The notes under the pieces were generated by a model. That model was not told the origin of the DNA. It did no database searches and saw only the letters and a program-made list of their open reading frames with translations. This document shows, one piece after another, positions 32,107 through 42,967 of a DNA stretch of 64,000 nucleotides; positions within the stretch are counted from its first letter, which is position 1, and each line of letters begins with the position of its first letter. Made by a program: the position numbers and the translations under genes. The stretch is taken from positions 2,716,265 through 2,780,264 of the forward strand of contig NW_020653750.1 of the NCBI RefSeq assembly GCF_003589595.1. The letters run 5' to 3'. Source of the DNA: Hyposmocoma kahamanoa (taxonomy: Eukaryota > Arthropoda > Insecta > Lepidoptera > Cosmopterigidae).

Positions 32107-34082
32107 TCAATTCATTTTTTTTCCAAATCTTGGTGAGTTTTGTGTTCAGTGTAAACTGTAACCGTTATTTGGTGTGCCAGACTAGAGAAAATTCTAAGGC
32201 GTAGGAAATTCACAGATTTTTGTAAGTTTTTGCTGTGACTTATGTTCACCGCCGCCGCGTGGTACTTCCCCAAGTTCACCGGCTTCCCTTCAGGTTGCAG
32301 TTTGAATTCCTTGGCCTCCTTGTCGTAAAGTCAGGTATGTAATTTCATTCCTAAAGTGGTTATTCCCTGCCAAACCGTTGAGTTCTGATTCAGTGGTATT
32401 TCCCTACAAATCGAATCCAGCATGGTCATGTTCATATTATGTTCTTCAAATCTGTTCAAAGTTTTATTTCCATTTAAACATCCTAGTATTTTATTGCATC
32501 TACAAGTTTTTTGTCAAGTAAAAGAAAGACATCCAATGTAATTTAATTCCTTTATTTTGCAAAAATCCCGTATAACAATAGTACAATATAACTTCAATAA
32601 TAGGGTGCTCTGCTTCTTTGTTTTGGTTATTATGAGTCTGTAATTCTTGAATTCAACAATCACACGGAGGTTTTTTGTGCTTGGGGTACAAAGCGGCCTC
32701 AATATTATTCGGATCACCCTGAGAGGGATCTGAAGAGACATCACCGTTGGGTCAGCTGTTAGCTTGAAGCTTTTTTGGCGTGTTATTGCGAGGCTTAGAC
32801 TACTCTGTGCAGATAAGCTTTATTACCTGATTTCCTTTACCTTTTTAACTTAAACTCACACTCATACTTTGGCCAAACTGACACCGTACCACATTGTAAT
32901 ATCGCTGTACTGCTGATTACTACCTTATAATAACGGAATGGCAGCCATACAACATATAATTTTTAATATTATATAATTTTAATATAATATATTATAGTAA
33001 TGTATGTAATTCACCCCGAGTAATCTACGCGCTCTGTCCGACTCGCGCTATATACTTTAACTTTTGACTTTTGTATTCACTGGAATTAAAAGATTGTAAC
33101 CCACGATATGTTACATTTCAAGGGAATAGGGGGGTTTAAATTCACAAAGTTACATTATGTAATAAATATTATTAGGGGATATTACCTTTAAAAAGTCTTT
33201 TTAGATCTTTTATCTCACCTATGCACAACATAGCATTTGACTTTCGAGTCTGACTGCTCTGTACAATAAACTAATACGACAGTCGCATCGCATTCTTTGT
33301 TTTGTTTTTGTCATTTGTGCGGGAATGATATAAAGTGCCATTTAAATTGTTTTTTGAATATGTACCTTTAATCTTTATTTATCTATTTATTTATTTATGT
33401 GATGTACATAATAAAGCTTTTAAACTTAAAGAAGTTATGTTGAATCTTCATTGTATGTAATTTCGATGATGTATCCATATAAGCGCGTCTATACGACGAC
33501 GCTATAAATATATCAGTGAACTATGTTTTGATGTGAGAAAATACGAAGGAAATGCAATACGTGCCCAACAAATTACCTGAGAACTTGTTTATAGTGGTAT
33601 AGCGAGCAGGCACGAAAGAGCTATGTGAAAAATGATTGAAGCTCATTGCAACCCCCGTCGCGTTGAAAAAACCCCGTCGTGAAAGATTGTATTCCTATTT
33701 TTGAAGGATAGAAACGAATTTCAATTGAATCTCGAATATCTTCAAAAGTTGGTCGTCCATTCGTAACATTAAATTGATTTGATGTCTGCACAAGCCGCAC
33801 AAATAAATTCTCTGGCGTTGTTCTTTCTTACCGAGAGTTTCGTGATTAAAGAGACTTGGACCCAATTACGACAAAAATTCGCTCTCAAAAATTTAACACA
33901 TTAAAGAGGGGAGTTTCAGAAAAAGACTACTTCATAGTTTCTTGCAGTTTATTTGCATAACAAAACATCTAGCGCTACGCCAAATGATGTTACAATTAAA
34001 TTCAATATGTCTACTTAATTACAGTGTGCTATTGCAATTATATTACCAGCCGTTTGTAAATGAAATGGGATTAACAAAAATG
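32107..34082. other. No gene recognised (2 kb)
   Basis: AT-rich intergenic DNA downstream of the minus-strand gene. No motif or repeat family recognised. Confidence 0.5.
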
Positions 34083-34088
34083 TTTATT
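34083..34088 (-). terminator. Candidate polyadenylation signal
   Basis: AATAAA on the minus strand, ~455 nt beyond the stop codon of the secreted repeat-protein gene. Nearest canonical signal seen; no transcript evidence. Confidence 0.35.
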
Positions 34089-34541
34089 AAAAATCATGTA
34101 CACTAATGCGAGAACTACTAAATTATTCATAAATTATCTCAGACTTACCATACTAATATTTTGTCATTAAAATGTGCCTACCATTCGTAAAAAAGTATAA
34201 TAATATGATTACGTATCTAGTTACCATATTTCATTACAATCATAGCAATTAAACTGTACATTTTTTTATCACTACAAAACTAATTACAATGTGGTATAAA
34301 CTGCGATAACACAACGAATTATTCAACGCATCCGTGAAATGGAATAAAATCCATACCTCAAATACATAAAGAATATACCTAAGTACAGAACTGATTTATA
34401 GCAGGGGTTATACGCATATGACATTATTTTAATCGTCATTTATGTTTAACCAACTAACTACCACCCTGTTGGTCCCTTTAATTATACAAAAAAATAGAAC
34501 CATTTTTCTATCTATGCTTTAATACTACCAATAAAGACCAT

Positions 34542-36952
34542 CTACCTTACGGCTGTAACCGCTATTACAACATTTCTTCTACTCTTAGTGCTATTTAACT
34601 TTATTGTACTATAACTGAATTTATGTTTCTCTTGGAAATTATTTATAAAATCTGCATTGGTCATTTTCTGGTTTGCATGGTGTTTCAATTCGATCCAGCG
34701 ATCGCTTCTCCAATCGTATCTTTTACCCATTACTTCTAACAAACGTTCAAAAGTAGGCCAAGTCCATTTTGTTCCAAATTTATCTTCTGTTTGTATTCTA
34801 TGTGATTCTATTCCGTTCTCTGAAAGTTCACTAGACGAGTCGCAATTTTCCGTAGATGATGTGACTGGGACTGTATTTATATGCGATCCAATATCAGAAC
34901 TACGTGTTTCGGTAAAATCTAATACCTTATCATGCTTATGCTCTGTTTGATAATATTTCTCAAAGGCTGCTCTTAGTACAACTGGTTGCGATTGAGAAGA
35001 CTGAGTTTCAGCCGTGGTATTAATTTCATTTGTCTTAGCATTCTTTGGAGATTTTGTTACATCGCCGTCAGTGTTGGAGGCTTCTTGAACATAATTTCTG
35101 TAAATTTTATCTATTTTTGAATAATTATTCTTCAAAGGTATAGCGATTTTGTTTTCAGTTCTTTCAGTAGACTGAAGAGTCTCTAATTTACTATCGAAAT
35201 TTGGTAATTTATGTAGTCTGATATTATTAGATTCCTTTAAGTTATATCCTTTCCTGTACTTTGTTATACTTCTAGTTTCAGTTGTATGAGTGCCTTGATC
35301 TCTTGGGTCCTCTTCAATATCAGATGGCTTGTGCGAGTGTTTTGCATCGTATTTATGTTTTTTTGAATTATATCCATCCACATGTACCTTTCCCATTCGT
35401 GTATTTGTAGTATACCTAGTATTGTCTAATTTATCTTCAGAATTTGATGTATGGAAAGGTTTGTCATCGTAATTATGTGTATTTTTATGATATTTATTTG
35501 AAGACTTATATGTAGTTTCATCAGTAGACATAGCATTTTTGTTTAAATTTAAGTCACTGTCTGCGATTTTTTTATTATTTGTACGATGTTTATCTGGAAA
35601 TTCAGATGTAGTTTTATGAAATATGTGGAAAATAAAGTCATCATCGCCATATGTTTTTTTGTTTGCGTGATATTTTTTCGGGGATGCAGATGTAGTATTA
35701 GATCCAATATTTTTATTAAAGTTGTCACCCTCGTGTTTGTTTCCATTATATTTATTCAAGAACTCAGCTGTGGATTCAGTAGTTTTAGCATTTTTACGAA
35801 AGTTTAAGTCATTGTTCTCGAATCTTTTATTATTTGCATTATATTTATTTGATGACTTACCGTTTTTTTTAAAGTAAAAGTCATAATCTTCAGACCTTTG
35901 TGTGTGTGTATGATATTTATTTGGAATCTCAGATATAGTTGTATCAGTAATCTTAATATTTTTATGAAAGTTAAAATCACCGTCTTGAAATATTTTACTG
36001 TTCGCGTTATATATATTTCGGAACTCTGATGTACTTTTTTCAGTAGTCCTTGATTTTTTATGGAAACTGAAGTTAATATCTTCATGATTTGGTTTGTTTC
36101 CATGATAATTATTGAAAAATTCTGACTTAGTTTTACCAGTAGTATTAGAGTATTTATAAAAGTCATAGTCATCATCTTCGATTGTTCTACTGTTTGCTCG
36201 ATATTTACTTTGTAACTCATATACAGTGTTATCAGTAGTTTTAATATTTTTATTAAAGTTAAAATCATCGCCTACAATTATTTTACTGTTAGCATAGTAC
36301 TTATTTGGGAACTCAGGTGTAGGTTTTTCAGTAGTCTTAGAATTTTTATGATAACCAAAAAAATCACCTTCATATTTATCTTTATGTGGATAATATTTAT
36401 TTGGGAGCTCAGCTGCACTTTTAGTCCTAACATTTTTATGCAAATTTAAATCATCGTCTACATATTTTTTATTGGTTGCATGATAATTATATGCTGATTC
36501 AGTGGTTGTCTTCATTTCTGTAGTCTTTGAATACTTACTGTTTTCTAAATCATATTCAGAATCGGATGATGTGTGTAGATACTGCTTGCCGCGATTCTGT
36601 ATTTTTACATGATATTTATTTAGTAACTCGGTTGTAGCCTTTCTAATCTTAGTGTTTTTTTGAAGGTTAAAGTCGTTATTAGAATCAGGTTGTTCCCCTG
36701 AGCGGTTTTTCTGTTTATCGTAAATTGTGTCATTAAAATTAAAACGAAACCGCTCTCTTAATGCTTTTTTCGTAGATTTAGATCGACGTTTGGTACTTTT
36801 ATTCCATTGCTCAGTAGCTTCAGGCCGACGTTCAGTAGTAAGCCAATCATGAAAGGATTTATGGGAATAGTGACGTGTTTTTGGAGAATGTTCCCTCTTT
36901 GTCGCTTTGGGGTATTCTTCATAAAAGTCGTCTATGTGGTGGTCGACCATTT
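34542..36952 (-). CDS. Exon 4: repeat region and C-terminal segment
   Basis: The acceptor is ATCTTACAG; it opens in phase 1 so that the split codon gives Glu before MVDHHIDDFYEEYP. The frame stays open without interruption to TAG at 34544-34542. The open frame continues 16 nt beyond the acceptor into the intron, so it appears to start at a TTG that is not used. Such a long open frame in AT-rich DNA is strong evidence of selection. Confidence 0.9.
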
Positions 36953-39900
36953 CTGTAAGATAATTCAATATATGAGTATCTTAGGCACATTTTTGTTTCG
37001 CTGTGCAGGGACACTTTGCATCAAACAAAAGTTTTGTAACAGCCATAGTGAAGTATTTGAAAATAGTTTTCGAAATACCAATAAAATATAGTCTTCTCCC
37101 TTTCGCTTTGGTATATAATCAATCGATGTTGATCTAGGGCTTAAAAAATAATTATTTTACTAAGTGTAAAATGTACAGAATGGAAATTTGTAGAGAGCTA
37201 TAGATAATAGACTCAAGGGGCTAATAAATAATTACTTTCTGCAAAATTTCACTAAATATACCAATATGTACTGTATGCGCGTACCTCCGTTACAAATTAT
37301 TATAACTGTAACATACACTACTTTGTATATAATCTGTATAAATGATACTATGACCTAAACCAATATGCATGTATATCCACCTATCTTATTACTCAATAAT
37401 ATTTTCATGTTTGGCCTATCAAAAACATACATACTCACCTGCAATATCTTTGAGTAAATCTATTTCACGGACAATGTCATCAATCCGCTCTTTTTTCCTC
37501 ATGAATTCTTCACCTAAGAAAAGAAGAAGGGTGGATTTAATTATAGATAAAATAAAGCTAGAATAGTATATTGTTGATGATAATTATTGTTTCTTTTATT
37601 AGTGCTGACATGAACGATTAGTGTAAACTTTATAAATCAAACAAACCCGTCTTAATATCAGGAATTTGCCTTATTGTAAAACTTTGAGGAGCTTGGTAGG
37701 CAGATTGAGGTCTCTATTAAGTAAACAACTAAGCTACTTTGCTAGTTACATAATTATGTGGTAATGTAGTTCTCGTAAAATTGAGATTGTATTGACCCTT
37801 TTTATCTAAATTCTGCATCGCGGTGTTAAGAATATCCTCGAATGGTGATTACTTCATGCTAATTTTGATTATGATTGTGAAAGGAACATCGGTACTATCG
37901 ATTTATTTCTAGAAGCTGAGTTCTTGTGAAAACGTTTACCTGAACCTATGAGATGTTACTGCTAACCTGACACCTTTTAAATAAAACTTGAGACCAACGG
38001 ACTTTACTCAACGGCTTTTACTCCAATTATTGACGTCAACCAAACGTAGTTATAACCCTTCTATAACAGTGCTTTGATTTGCTGAATCGGACAAAAGTAC
38101 ATGACAATGCGTTTTAATTAATACATTAAATAAGAATAGAAACTTTTCCCTTTAAACTGAGATTTTATTAGATCCAAGTGACCAGTGATATGAGAAAAAA
38201 ACATATAATAAACAAATTGTATATAAATATATTTAAGTCAGGCTGGTGGACTGATAAATGTAGGTTAAAATCGATACGCGATAAGTGCCAATGGGGTTGA
38301 CCACCCAGCAGCGTCAAAAAATATGATTTGATGATTAAGAGAGTGTGCAGGATCGTTAGGTTTGGACCGAAAATATAAAGTAAAGAAAAAAATTTCAAAA
38401 TACAAAACGAACACTTCACCTCTATATCTGTTTGCTGTCTCTTCAGCTCTTTTCTTCCTCATACCGTCACCTTGATCTAAAAAAAAAAGTTTTGAGGATT
38501 GATTCTGTAGAAAGATATTAACGAAATAATAACTAACTTTTGTACGTAACGTAAGTATAAACAATATCAGCCGTGGTAGCCTAATGGTTTGACCTAGCGC
38601 CTCTCAGGCAGAAGGTCGTGGGTTCGAATCCCGGCTTGCACCTCTGAATTTTTTGGAATTTGTGTGCGAAATTCAATTAGAAATTTACCATGGGCTTTTC
38701 GGTGAATGAAAACATCGGGAAAAACCTGCACACATCTGCAAAGCAACTTCAATGATATGTATGAAATTCCCAATTCGCATTTAACCCGCTTGGGAACTAC
38801 AGGCTCAGTCCTCTCATTCTGAGAGCAGGCCTGTGCCCAAGAGTGGGACTATATATACATATAATCTATCTAATATTTACACTATAACGAGGCTTTTGTA
38901 CTTTTTATACTCGACTGAGAGCTTGTGGTACATTATAAACAACTTTCGTGGTCGTAACTTTGCTGTATGAAGGTGATGAAGTCTATTTAAACTACACAGG
39001 AGACGGCAATTGCAATAATTGCACAATTCAGAATGCATGAATCATACAATATTTCCAAAATTATTGTAGGTACATTATTATTATTTCATTTATGGTTGCA
39101 TTAGGCTTGTGCCAGTGTCAGTTTTATAAGGATGTTATAAAAATAATGGCGAGGATCGCCTAAAGTATACCAGTTGCAAATATTATGTCTTATTGTACGT
39201 GGTTACAGGCAAAGGATGACAGCGTGAATCTGAGTACAGCAATATGGAGTTCGATAGCTTTTCTTCCATTTTTTGTCCTAGCCACATGTGATCTGCTCAT
39301 AATTGATAATTTGAATTTAAATTGTGAAACAGATTTCATTCTCATTTCTCAAATTATGTTAGCGATGAGCAGCTGCTACTCGCTTGATTGAATTAAATTT
39401 AATATCCATTAAATTTACACGGTATATATGTATATGTAGTATATATGTAAGTGCTTGTAATGAAAGCGTCTACGTATTCATAATAATATATTGAGTTTGT
39501 AGATAGTGAACGTTCAATCTACGTAATCTACGTACTGTTACGTCCGTCTCCCACTCGAGTGGGCAGATACTACAGACGAATAAAAAGGTATTGCCTTTAT
39601 TGCTCCTGTTTCAGTGAAATGATGACGATACACTGTGAGTACCATAGTAATTAATTTTACTTTTGGTGAACTTAGAATTACCAGAAAAACAAATATAGTA
39701 AAGTTTGATTTCTAAATTGGTTCAACTCGAAATCGAACAAGGACTTTCATATCTTGCACCAAAAAGGTAGCAGCACCATGAGCATCATATATTACAAAAC
39801 CTTATAATGACATTGGTTTGAAAATCCTTATTATTTAATTACAATCGAGCCCACAACGACATTTATTTATCTCTTTGTTTTAAATTACACCATATATCAA

Positions 39901-41419
39901 TAAAAAATAATAATAATAATAATAATAACGCACATACTCAACGTAGCCCCGCACTAGGAAAACCCTGTGTCGCGGGTACCATGAACACACACATAGACAA
40001 CAACAAATTACACCCAAACTCACTAGAGAAATAAATGTAGGCCATACAAATATTTCTCCCAGGCCGGGAATCGAAGAATTTAACAATATTTAATTCTGAG
40101 AAAGAGCAGGTTAACTGAAATATCTCTCATAGAATACCAAATCAAAATAAAGTCAAAATGATATAATTAGAACTCATTTGGAAGGCGACAGATATTAAAA
40201 TATTCATAATGCAATGCATTTTTCAATGTTCTTCCTTAGCTGACTTGGAGCAAATCTCATTACAGCTTCCGACAATTTTAAATTGATGTCTGAGAACATA
40301 CTTTTTTATTCTCATTAGAAGTTTTTTACGATCTCAGGCATAAAAATCCGAAATTCATCTTTGAAAAGGTTTACTGTTTCGTCATCTGCAAATTTTATTC
40401 ACATTATTTTATAAACGGTTTATAAAAAGTCATGAAGAAATGGTACAGCATTTAGGCATTTACGATTGTTATTGATCATTCTACAATCAGAGAAAAATAC
40501 AATACACGTGAAACTCTTTTACAAAGTGGTTTACATCGTATGATGACTTGTTTAAAAGGATTGTCCCATGGTGCACGACGAGCTCATTACACATTTTACA
40601 TGTTGATGTTTATTATTGTTATCAACCTATACGTCCCACTGCTGGGCACGAGTCTCTTCTCAGACGTGGGTTGTGAACCTACTTCGACGTGAAGATTTCA
40701 TCACGATGTTTACGTTCTTTGAAAACTTCATGATAAGTTTCAAATTAAATTTCGCACCTAAATTCCGAGAAATTCAGAGGTGTGAGCCCGGATTCGAACC
40801 CACGGCCTCTGCTTAAGAGGCGGTAGGTCAAACCATTAGACGGCCACGGCTATTCTGAAATGTGTGGATTCTGATTTGTGTTTCCTTTGGTTAATATTTC
40901 CAAAATTGTTGAAAAAGTTATGTCTTAATTAGCATAAAGTTAGACTACATAAAAATTTTACGAGTTTTTGAAACTGACTAAACCATGGTCCTATATATAT
41001 ATTTTAATATACATCTTTTAAGTGACATTGTAGCAGTTACTACAGATACATCTTGGTGCGAACATAATAATGATTAAATAGTATAAGATAACGTAAAGAT
41101 GCATGTAACAAATCATTATAAATAGTTTCTCAATTATAATAGAGTCACATCTTTCTATCAACGACTCATTCATTTTTACCTTACACCACTACTATGGTAC
41201 AGATATTCAAAACAGGACCACACTTCGTCTGTACGGAAAGTACTCGCAGGACTGTCCTCTTAAACAAAATTTGTTGTACAACTTTTGTGAACTCTCATGA
41301 AGTTTGATTACTTAGTATGTACATCTTTGTTATTAATTGGAAACTTGTGAAAAATACTTACCAACACAAATAGTAAGCACAATAAGGCAGCATGTGTAAT
41401 GCAAAAAAATCTTGGCCAT
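34542..41419 (-). CDS. Secreted Asn/Lys/Thr/Tyr-rich repeat protein, 866 aa, 4 exons
   Basis: Gene model built from splice signals: exons 41419-41362, 38476-38420, 37513-37439 and 36952-34542 (58, 57, 75 and 2411 nt; 2601 in all). Every intron starts GT, ends AG and is phase 1, and the frame closes exactly. Exon 1 encodes a signal peptide, MAKIFLHYTCCLIVLTICV, probably cut near residues 19-22. Exons 2 and 3 add charged helical segments (MRKKRAEETANRYR; ERIDDIVREIDLLKDIAE). Exon 4 holds ~12 degenerate 33-36-residue repeats, roughly residues 150-600 (K-T-T-E, E-F-x-N-K-Y, D-D-F-N-F themes). These are rich in N, K, T, D, Y, S, H and look disordered. The last ~60 residues differ (WTWPTFERLLEVMGKRYDW) and may fold. 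It likely acts outside the cell, perhaps structurally. I do not recognise the family; no function is claimed. Confidence 0.85.
37439..37513 (-). CDS. Exon 3: 75-nt symmetric exon
   Basis: The acceptor is TTCTTTTCTTAG and the donor is GTGAGT. Phase 1 on both sides. It encodes EEFMRKKERIDDIVREIDLL followed by KDIA, an amphipathic charged helix. It shares the MRKK start with exon 2, suggesting an old exon duplication. Confidence 0.8.
38420..38476 (-). CDS. Exon 2: 57-nt symmetric exon
   Basis: A pyrimidine-rich acceptor TTTTTTTTAG precedes ATCAAGG; the donor is GTGAAG. Phase 1 on both sides, so skipping it would keep the frame. It encodes QGDGMRKKRAEETANRYR. Confidence 0.8.
38568..38868 (+). 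mobile_element. SINE G, copy 1 (full, tRNA-derived) in intron 1
   Basis: The head GCCGTGGTAGCCTAATGG has an A box and GGTCGTGGGTTCGAATCCCG a perfect B box. The body has ATTTACCATGGGCTTTTCGG, a TGCACACATCTGC block and GGCCTGTGCCCAAGAGTGGG. It is inserted antisense to the host gene, 92 bp upstream of exon 2. Confidence 0.85.
39690..39775 (-). mobile_element. SINE H, copy 3 (fragment) in intron 1
   Basis: GATTTCTAAATTGGTTCAAC followed by a degraded B box (AAATCGAACAAGGAC). Weak similarity to the other SINE H copies. Confidence 0.4.
39908..40078 (-). mobile_element. SINE A, copy 3 (head truncated) in intron 1
   Basis: (AAT)n tail, then ACGTAGCCCCGCACTAGG, CCTGTGTCGCGGGTACCATG, ACTCACTAGAGAAATAAATG and GGCCGGGAATCGAAG. 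The tRNA-like head stops inside the B box. Confidence 0.8.
40608..40857 (-). mobile_element. SINE G, copy 2 in intron 1
   Basis: Minus-oriented. Contains ACGTCCCACTGCTGGGCACG, AGTCTCTTCTCAGACGTGGG, AGCCCGGATTCGAACCCACG (B box), GTCAAACCATTAGACGGCCA and CGGCT (A box). Same sense as the host gene. Confidence 0.8.
41362..41419 (-). CDS. Exon 1: signal peptide
   Basis: The ATG sits in AAGAGATGGCC, a good context. It codes 19 residues and one extra base, then the donor GTAAGT. A possible 5'-UTR acceptor, TTTGCTTCAG, lies 12 nt upstream of the ATG, so an additional non-coding exon may exist. Confidence 0.8.
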
Positions 41420-42012
41420 CTCTTGTTCAATCTGAAGCAAATCACAGACATTGTTAATTACAATGTTAAAAAAACAAATTAGTAACTAGAATAAACAGTT
41501 GTTATATATTAATGCACGTGAATAATTATTCTACAGTCCCGTGCATTTTTACATATATTTTTATATATATTACATATATTTTTATATAAAGCGAAATTAA
41601 ATAAAAAGTATTAATTGAAATCTTAATACACAAGGCAAAATTTATATACTCCATAAAGAGAATTGTGTAATGGAAAAAAATATGAAAAATCTGAACCGAT
41701 GTGTTCCAAGACTTTTTGTTTTTAATTTAGTTCAATGCACATTATATATTTTATACGAATTAATACAACACAGAAGCAAATGCTTAAATTTATAAAGCTA
41801 AAAGAATGGAATTGTTTCCTTTGTTCTTCGAACTACTTTTGTTTAAGTAGTCTTAATGACTAAAATTAGCGTTAATTTCGTTTCTCGTTTAAGTATGAAA
41901 ATAAATATTGAATATATTAGATATTAATTATGTAATAGTGTAAGAAGAGACGTAACATTTTCAAATCATTAAAACGATGGATTGCTCTCTTTAACCTTTA
42001 CATTAGGGCTAG

Positions 42013-42114
42013 TACGACAGGGCGTGTCTTGAGCGAGAGCGACATAAAGCGCGAGATACGGCTATTTTTATATACAAATCTCGGGCTTTATATCGCTCTC
42101 GCGCAAGTCGTCGT
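42013..42114. repeat. ~100-bp foldback
   Basis: GAGCGAGAGCGACATAAAGC with GCGAGAT on the left pairs with ATCTCGGGC and TTTATATCGCTCTCGCGC on the right, around an AT-rich loop. It immediately precedes the hAT-like MITE's target duplication. Confidence 0.7.
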
Positions 42115-42120
42115 CCAAGC
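42113..42120. repeat. Target duplication of hAT-like MITE, left
   Basis: GTCCAAGC, identical to 42960-42967. Confidence 0.85.
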
Positions 42121-42959
42121 TGGTGGTCGAAAAGGCTCGAGCCTTTTAGCCCTAAATTTAAAGTTTGCGAGTCTTTTTTAAAGGCGGACTCACAAAAGAG
42201 TTCGAAAAGGCTCGAGCCTTTTAGAACTAAATTTAAAGCTTGCGAGCCATTTTTAAAGGCGGACTCACAAATCAGTAGTTCTAAAATTGCTCACTATAAA
42301 AGGGTTTGAGGCTTTTTTAGGCCGAGGCTTTTTTCAAAGCCTTTTTAGAAGACTGGCGTTAGCGGTCAAAAAGGCTCGAGCTTTTTAGCCTTTTTTTAAG
42401 ACTCACCGCTTTATAGTGATGGCTACAATATTAATAATAATAAATGGATAATAATAAATATGTCACTACATATGCACACAACGCTATCTAGTCCCCAAGT
42501 AAGCAAACTAAAGCTTGTGTTATGGATACTAGACAACCGATAAACGAACATTTACATTTATAGACACAGAACAAATTATCATGTTCATTACACAAACATT
42601 TGTCCTCGGTGGGAATCGAACCCACGACCTCTGGATTAGCAGTCAGGATTACTAACCACTACGCCACGACGCCACTATTCTAAAAAGGCTTTAAAAAAGC
42701 CTAGGCCTAAAAAAAGCCTCAAGCCCTTTTTTAGTGAGCCATTTTAGAACTAATGTTTTGTGAGTCCGCCTTTAAAAAAGACTCGCAAGCTTTAAATTTA
42801 GGGCTACAAGGCTTGAGCCTTTTTGACGGCTAGCAAAAGCCATAAATACAATTAGCCTCGAGGGCTTGAGAGTTATTTAGCTTTTTAGCCTTCTAGCCAT
42901 CGCTATAAAGCGGCGAGTCTTAAAAAAGGGCTAAAAGGCTCGAGCCTTTTCGACCACTG
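42121..42959. mobile_element. Foldback hAT-like MITE, 839 bp with nested SINE
   Basis: Flanked by an exact 8-bp duplication, GTCCAAGC, the size used by hAT elements. The tips are TGGTGGTCG and CAGTGGTCG (two transitions apart), followed by AAAAGGCTCGAGCCTTTTAG on both sides. The arms extend ~280 bp each with internally repeated modules (GGACTCACAAA, TAAATTTAAAG, TTGCGAGTC, CTCACTATAAAAG), so the element is nearly all inverted repeat. No transposase is present. The centre is occupied by an unrelated SINE. Confidence 0.88.
42430..42673 (-). mobile_element. tRNA-derived SINE nested in the hAT-like MITE
   Basis: On the minus strand the head GGCGTCGTGGCGTAGTGGTT has an A box, and GGTCGTGGGTTCGATTCCCA has a perfect B box. 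A body follows with TTTGTGTAATGAACATG, CTAGTATCCATAAC and TTGCTTACTTGGGG. It ends in a TTATTATTATT tail at ~42430-42445. Confidence 0.8.
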
Positions 42960-42967
42960 GTCCAAGC
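42960..42967. repeat. Target duplication of hAT-like MITE, right
   Basis: GTCCAAGC. Confidence 0.85.

Noticed and set aside
35549..36268. Other-frame open stretches antisense to or overlapping exon 4
   Set aside because: Shadows of the repetitive long exon.
36953..36968. Start of the long repeat-protein frame at a TTG codon
   Set aside because: The segment lies upstream of an AG acceptor that joins in frame to exon 3; it is intron sequence.
42601..42673. Functional tRNA gene
   Set aside because: The T arm and A/B boxes are good, but the acceptor stem does not pair, and the sequence continues into a SINE body with a tail inside a MITE.
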